Assembly: GCA_030272585.1 (NCBI GenBank)
Contig: BSYQ01000001.1
Coordinates: 11,361,001 to 11,425,000 of the forward strand
Reading direction: 5' to 3'
Source: Bryopsis sp. KO-2023
Lineage: Eukaryota; Chlorophyta; Ulvophyceae; Bryopsidales; Bryopsidaceae
Length of the DNA: 64,000 bases
The notes under the pieces are model-generated. The model was given only the letters and a program-made list of their open reading frames with translations. It made no database searches and was not told the origin of the DNA. Shown piece after piece: positions 61,706-64,000 of the stretch (the first letter of the stretch is position 1; every line of letters begins with the position of its first letter). The position numbers and the translations under genes were made by a program.

Positions 61706-62133
61706 TGTGGGTGGTTAAGAAGGTTGGACAGGGGGGCAGGTTGTTTTTAAAAATAACTGGAAATACATTGACAATACGATTGGAAAGAGTACTTCGGGTT
61801 TTGCTGGAATGTTATGGGGTGATTCTGGGACATATAGAGGAACAGGCCCTGTGGAGTTTTTGATTTGATCGATGATCTGGGGGATTAGTACGACAAACTG
61901 ATACAGAATGGGACAATTTACTGAAGCCATTAGAAGCTGATTTACAGTTGATCAGCAGTTGGCTAGAGGTTGCGTTTCGACTATTTAAAGTCGGTCAGGA
62001 TGAATGTAATTCAGCCCACGAGTTTTATCTCTCCTTTCTGTCTCCGTTGTATTTTCCCAAAGTGGTTGGACTCCTCCTGAAAAGGAAGTGACAATAGTCC
62101 TTCCGGATCTTTTTAAAGAGCAACCTCAAAAGT
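61706..62133 (+). repeat. 3' LTR of element D
   Basis: About 428 bp, matching 40012-40440 except in a G run. TAGGGACA occurs just before it in the purine tract and again just after it. Confidence 0.88.
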
Positions 62134-62671
62134 TAGGGACATCCGTTGTTTCGCTCTGCACTTGAAGTTTTTCAGAGCCGTCTCTGAGGGACTCTCCCAG
62201 CAAATCGATCTGCAGCTCTTGTTCTGCCAATTCCTTCTTAAGGTTGTTGGCTGCTGCACTCCACGCGGTTGCTACAGCTCGCTGCAGCGTTTCCTCTACC
62301 GCGGTAAATCGATCCACCATTCCCCCGAGAGCTTGCTTGCGGAGGTCATTCTCACGATGGTTAGCCATCATGTGAGATTGGAACCGCTGCTTCTTCAGCT
62401 TCATGGCTTCCAATTTTTCCTCCAAGACCTTAGTCTTGTCCTCCGCTTCTTTCTTTTCCGCCTCCGCCTTTTCCTTGGCTTTCTCCGCTGCCTCCTTCGC
62501 AGCCTCAGCTGCTTTCGTCCGGTCACTCAACTCTGAGAGCTGCCGGGTTAAGGCCTCATTGTTCTGCAGCACTTCCTCTGCGGTCGACGTAAAATGCTGC
62601 AGCTCCTCTTCTTTTTTAGCTACCTCCGCTTCCAACCTCGCAATAATTGCGGCGGGTGTATCGGCAGCCAT
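62134..62671 (-). pseudogene. ORF3 fragment of a B-type element (fragment H)
   Basis: From an ATG at 62671 the minus strand encodes MAADTPAAIIARLEAEVAKK and a long Ala/Glu/Lys coiled coil (heptads through EKAEAEKKEAEDKTKVLEEK). The KLKKQRFQSHMM segment onward is nearly identical to residues 612-700 of the B1 protein. It is cut off by the 3' LTR of element D at 62133. It lies downstream of a chromodomain integrase (63121-63690), so this is ORF3 in its original setting: after pol, about 450 bases away. It shows the N-terminal ORF3 part that B1 does not carry. Confidence 0.88.
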
Positions 62672-63120
62672 TATGTTCGACGAAAAGAAAGATAAAACAA
62701 CGGTTTGTGCGTCTTTAGACTCTTTTTCACTCAGGAGCTCGCTCCGTTCACACAAACACTAGGGCAAAATGGTTCGAGGGCTGCGCTTATAAGGCTGGGT
62801 GACTCGTACACTTTCCTCGTTGGGTTATCGGGGTGAGACACCAACGTTTCGCTCGGTTGGAGTCTCGTCAAGACCACCTCAACACGTCACTTGATAGGGG
62901 TTTTCTCGGAACAACCACACTATCTCGAATGTGACATCGTTTGCCCGGTTTCTAAAGTACTACTGAAGCTACACTTACTGCGCCAGCCAAATAACTTAGG
63001 CACCTAACGCATTAAAGTTAAAGAGTTGGTTTGGAAGTTGACAGAGTTTTTCTAAGGTATCCTTTTTCGCGCCCCCTTGCTATAAGGAGTTCCACCTTAG
63101 CCATCAAACACTCTGTTTCT
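62672..63120 (-). other. Gap between pol and ORF3 of fragment H
   Basis: About 450 bases without an ORF that I can support, in the same place as the 620-base gap of A2. It could hold signals for separate ORF3 expression, but none is recognised. Confidence 0.45.
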
Positions 63121-63690
63121 CTATTCTCTTCCTTTCTGCAACTCTTTTCTTTCTTTCTCTTTAAATGCGCGAAGTATATCTGGTGCGTTAACCAGATTAG
63201 CTTCAGGTTCCCAAGTAGCGTCAAGTAGATCGTATCCTTTCCACAGCACTAGGTATTCGCGATTGCGTTTACCTCTAGCCCTTAGGATATTCTCGACCTC
63301 ATATTCTACTTCGCTACCAATCAACTCTCCTTCTGGAGGTTGTATTTGCCTGCTGTTATCACTCGAGGCGTGATAACGCTTGAACTTAGAAACATGAAAC
63401 ACTGGGTGAATGAGCCATGTTTCCGGAAGTTGAACTCTGTAAGCCACCTTTGATATTTTTTCCACAATTTCAAAGGGACCCACAAATCGACGGCGCAGTT
63501 TTGGACTCACTTTGTTCAAAGCAGCTAACGGAATAAAACGGCTTTTTATCAGGACTTTATCCCCTTTCTCAAAAGCAATATCTTTTCTCTTCTTGTTTGC
63601 ACTTACACACATTCTGTGTTGTGCTCTAGAGTAATATGCTTTTGCGGTATCTAAGTCCTGTGCCATCCGTGCCACCATTGTCTTAACTGC
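63121..63690 (-). pseudogene. pol: Integrase C-terminus and chromodomain, fragment H
   Basis: The minus strand encodes the end of a chromovirus integrase: an Arg/Lys-rich helix (RAQHRMCVSANKKRKDI), the beta segment FEKGDKVLIKSRFIPL, a GPY/F module (RRRFVGPFEIVEKISKVAYR, IHPVFHVSKFKRY) and a chromodomain (YEVENILRARGKR, EYLVLWKGYDLLDATWEPEANL). It closely resembles the matching part of A2 pol but is clearly another family. Its upstream part is replaced by the GATCG repeat. A fossil fragment. Confidence 0.88.
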
Positions 63691-63699
63691 TTCCACTTG

Positions 63700-64000
63700 A
63701 AATTGCGTTGCCGTCATACTATGGACGTGATCGGAAATGATCGGCCGTCCATTTTCGATGTCAGGACAGGTCGTTTCATCGATCTGACCTGATACGATCT
63801 CGTTCCACATGATTCTGAAAATGATCGGTCTTTTTTTTTTTTTTTTTTACCGATCATGATCGATGATCGTGATCGTGATCGGCCGATCAAAACCTGATCG
63901 ATGATCGTGGTCGGCCGATCAAAGCTTGATCGTGATCGTGATCGGTTCGCCGATCACCGATCTGATCGGTTCCTCCGATCACGATCCCGATCACGATCAA
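63700..64000. repeat. GATCG-rich repeat, copy 2, running off the window
   Basis: It carries the same GATCG/CGATC inverted-repeat block as 2917-3171, in the opposite orientation, with a T19 run near 63831-63849 in place of the A17. The edge toward fragment H contains TCCATAGTATG when read on the minus strand, as does the edge of copy 1. The right end lies outside the window. Confidence 0.75.

Larger units (their letters stand above)
40012..62133 (+). mobile_element. Ty3/Gypsy element D, hosting elements C, B2 and B1
   Basis: This plus-strand element has ~429-bp LTRs at 40012-40440 and 61706-62133 that differ by about one base in a G run. It has a primer-binding site at 40442-40453, gag-protease (40559-43918), RT-RNase H (43930-45783) and integrase (from 45783), carried in three successive frames. 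The polypurine tract (AAAGGGGAGAGTAGGGACA) precedes the 3' LTR. Element C (47873-61130) with its passengers lies in its 3' coding region. Taking out C leaves about 8.9 kb. I found no matching target duplication at its outer ends. It is young by its LTRs and broken by the nested insertion. No chromodomain was seen. Confidence 0.9.
62134..63700 (-). mobile_element. Fragment H of a chromovirus with pol then ORF3
   Basis: Minus-strand remnant holding the end of pol (integrase C-terminus and chromodomain), a ~450-base gap and the start of ORF3. It is bounded on one side by the 3' LTR of D and on the other by the GATCG repeat. No LTR is visible. The gene order matches A2. The ORF3 sequence places it with family B, and it is probably close to the autonomous partner of B1 and B2. 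Confidence 0.85.

Overview
This window is eukaryotic DNA made almost entirely of mobile elements. I see no rRNA, no convincing tRNA and no recognisable host housekeeping gene. Ty3/Gypsy elements with integrase chromodomains (chromoviruses), hAT-type elements with 8-bp target duplications, and a pogo-like DNA transposon inserted at TA point to a fungus, alga or other protist. The sequence alone does not let me choose between them.

Layout. 1-2916: 3' end of Ty3 element A1, carrying a solo LTR of family B. 2917-3171: a GATCG-rich repeat. 3172-11330: chromovirus E, with a 421-bp hAT foldback element in its gag region and an 817-bp solo-LTR-like insert in its integrase region. 11331-12621: spacer with a hairpin and a tRNA-like sequence. 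12622-23489: decayed Ty3 element F on the minus strand. F holds a pogo-like transposon (14653-18082, itself hit by a MITE) and a hAT foldback element (19698-21497, also hit by a MITE). 23490-26953: repeats, a Pro/Ser-rich reading frame split by a hAT foldback, and a ~970-bp foldback with tRNA-like arms. 26954-37615: Ty3 element A2 on the minus strand, which looks whole, has identical 170-bp LTRs and TSD TAAGG, and encodes gag, pol and a third ORF. It sits in a ~156-bp tandem array continuing to about 38200. 40012-62133: Ty3 element D, interrupted by non-coding LARD-like element C (47873-61130), which is interrupted by miniature element B2 (54096-60046), which is interrupted by B1 (54745-59307). 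62134-63700: fragment H of another chromovirus with pol followed by ORF3. 63700-64000: a second GATCG repeat.

The most interesting signal is the third ORF downstream of pol. In A2 it encodes a coiled coil followed by a Cys/His module, C-x2-C-x14-C-x2-H-x2-C-x2-H-W-x52-C-x2-C, reminiscent of a RING finger. The same module, with the same central C-x2-H-x-V-C-x2-H-W core, ends the single 1126-residue protein of B1, where a Gag-type N-terminal half runs directly into an ORF3-type C-terminal half and no pol is present. Fragment H shows B-type ORF3 sequence downstream of a chromodomain integrase. Two LTR families therefore share a gag-pol-ORF3 plan, and one has given rise to a non-autonomous Gag-ORF3 element and a miniature one.

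A second signal is a set of hAT-like MITEs and foldbacks whose interiors carry tRNA-like A and B boxes, two of them as large palindromes with a tRNA-like unit in each arm. All six LTR families with a visible primer-binding site use the same 12-base site, TGGTTTCGGAGC, just inside the 5' LTR.
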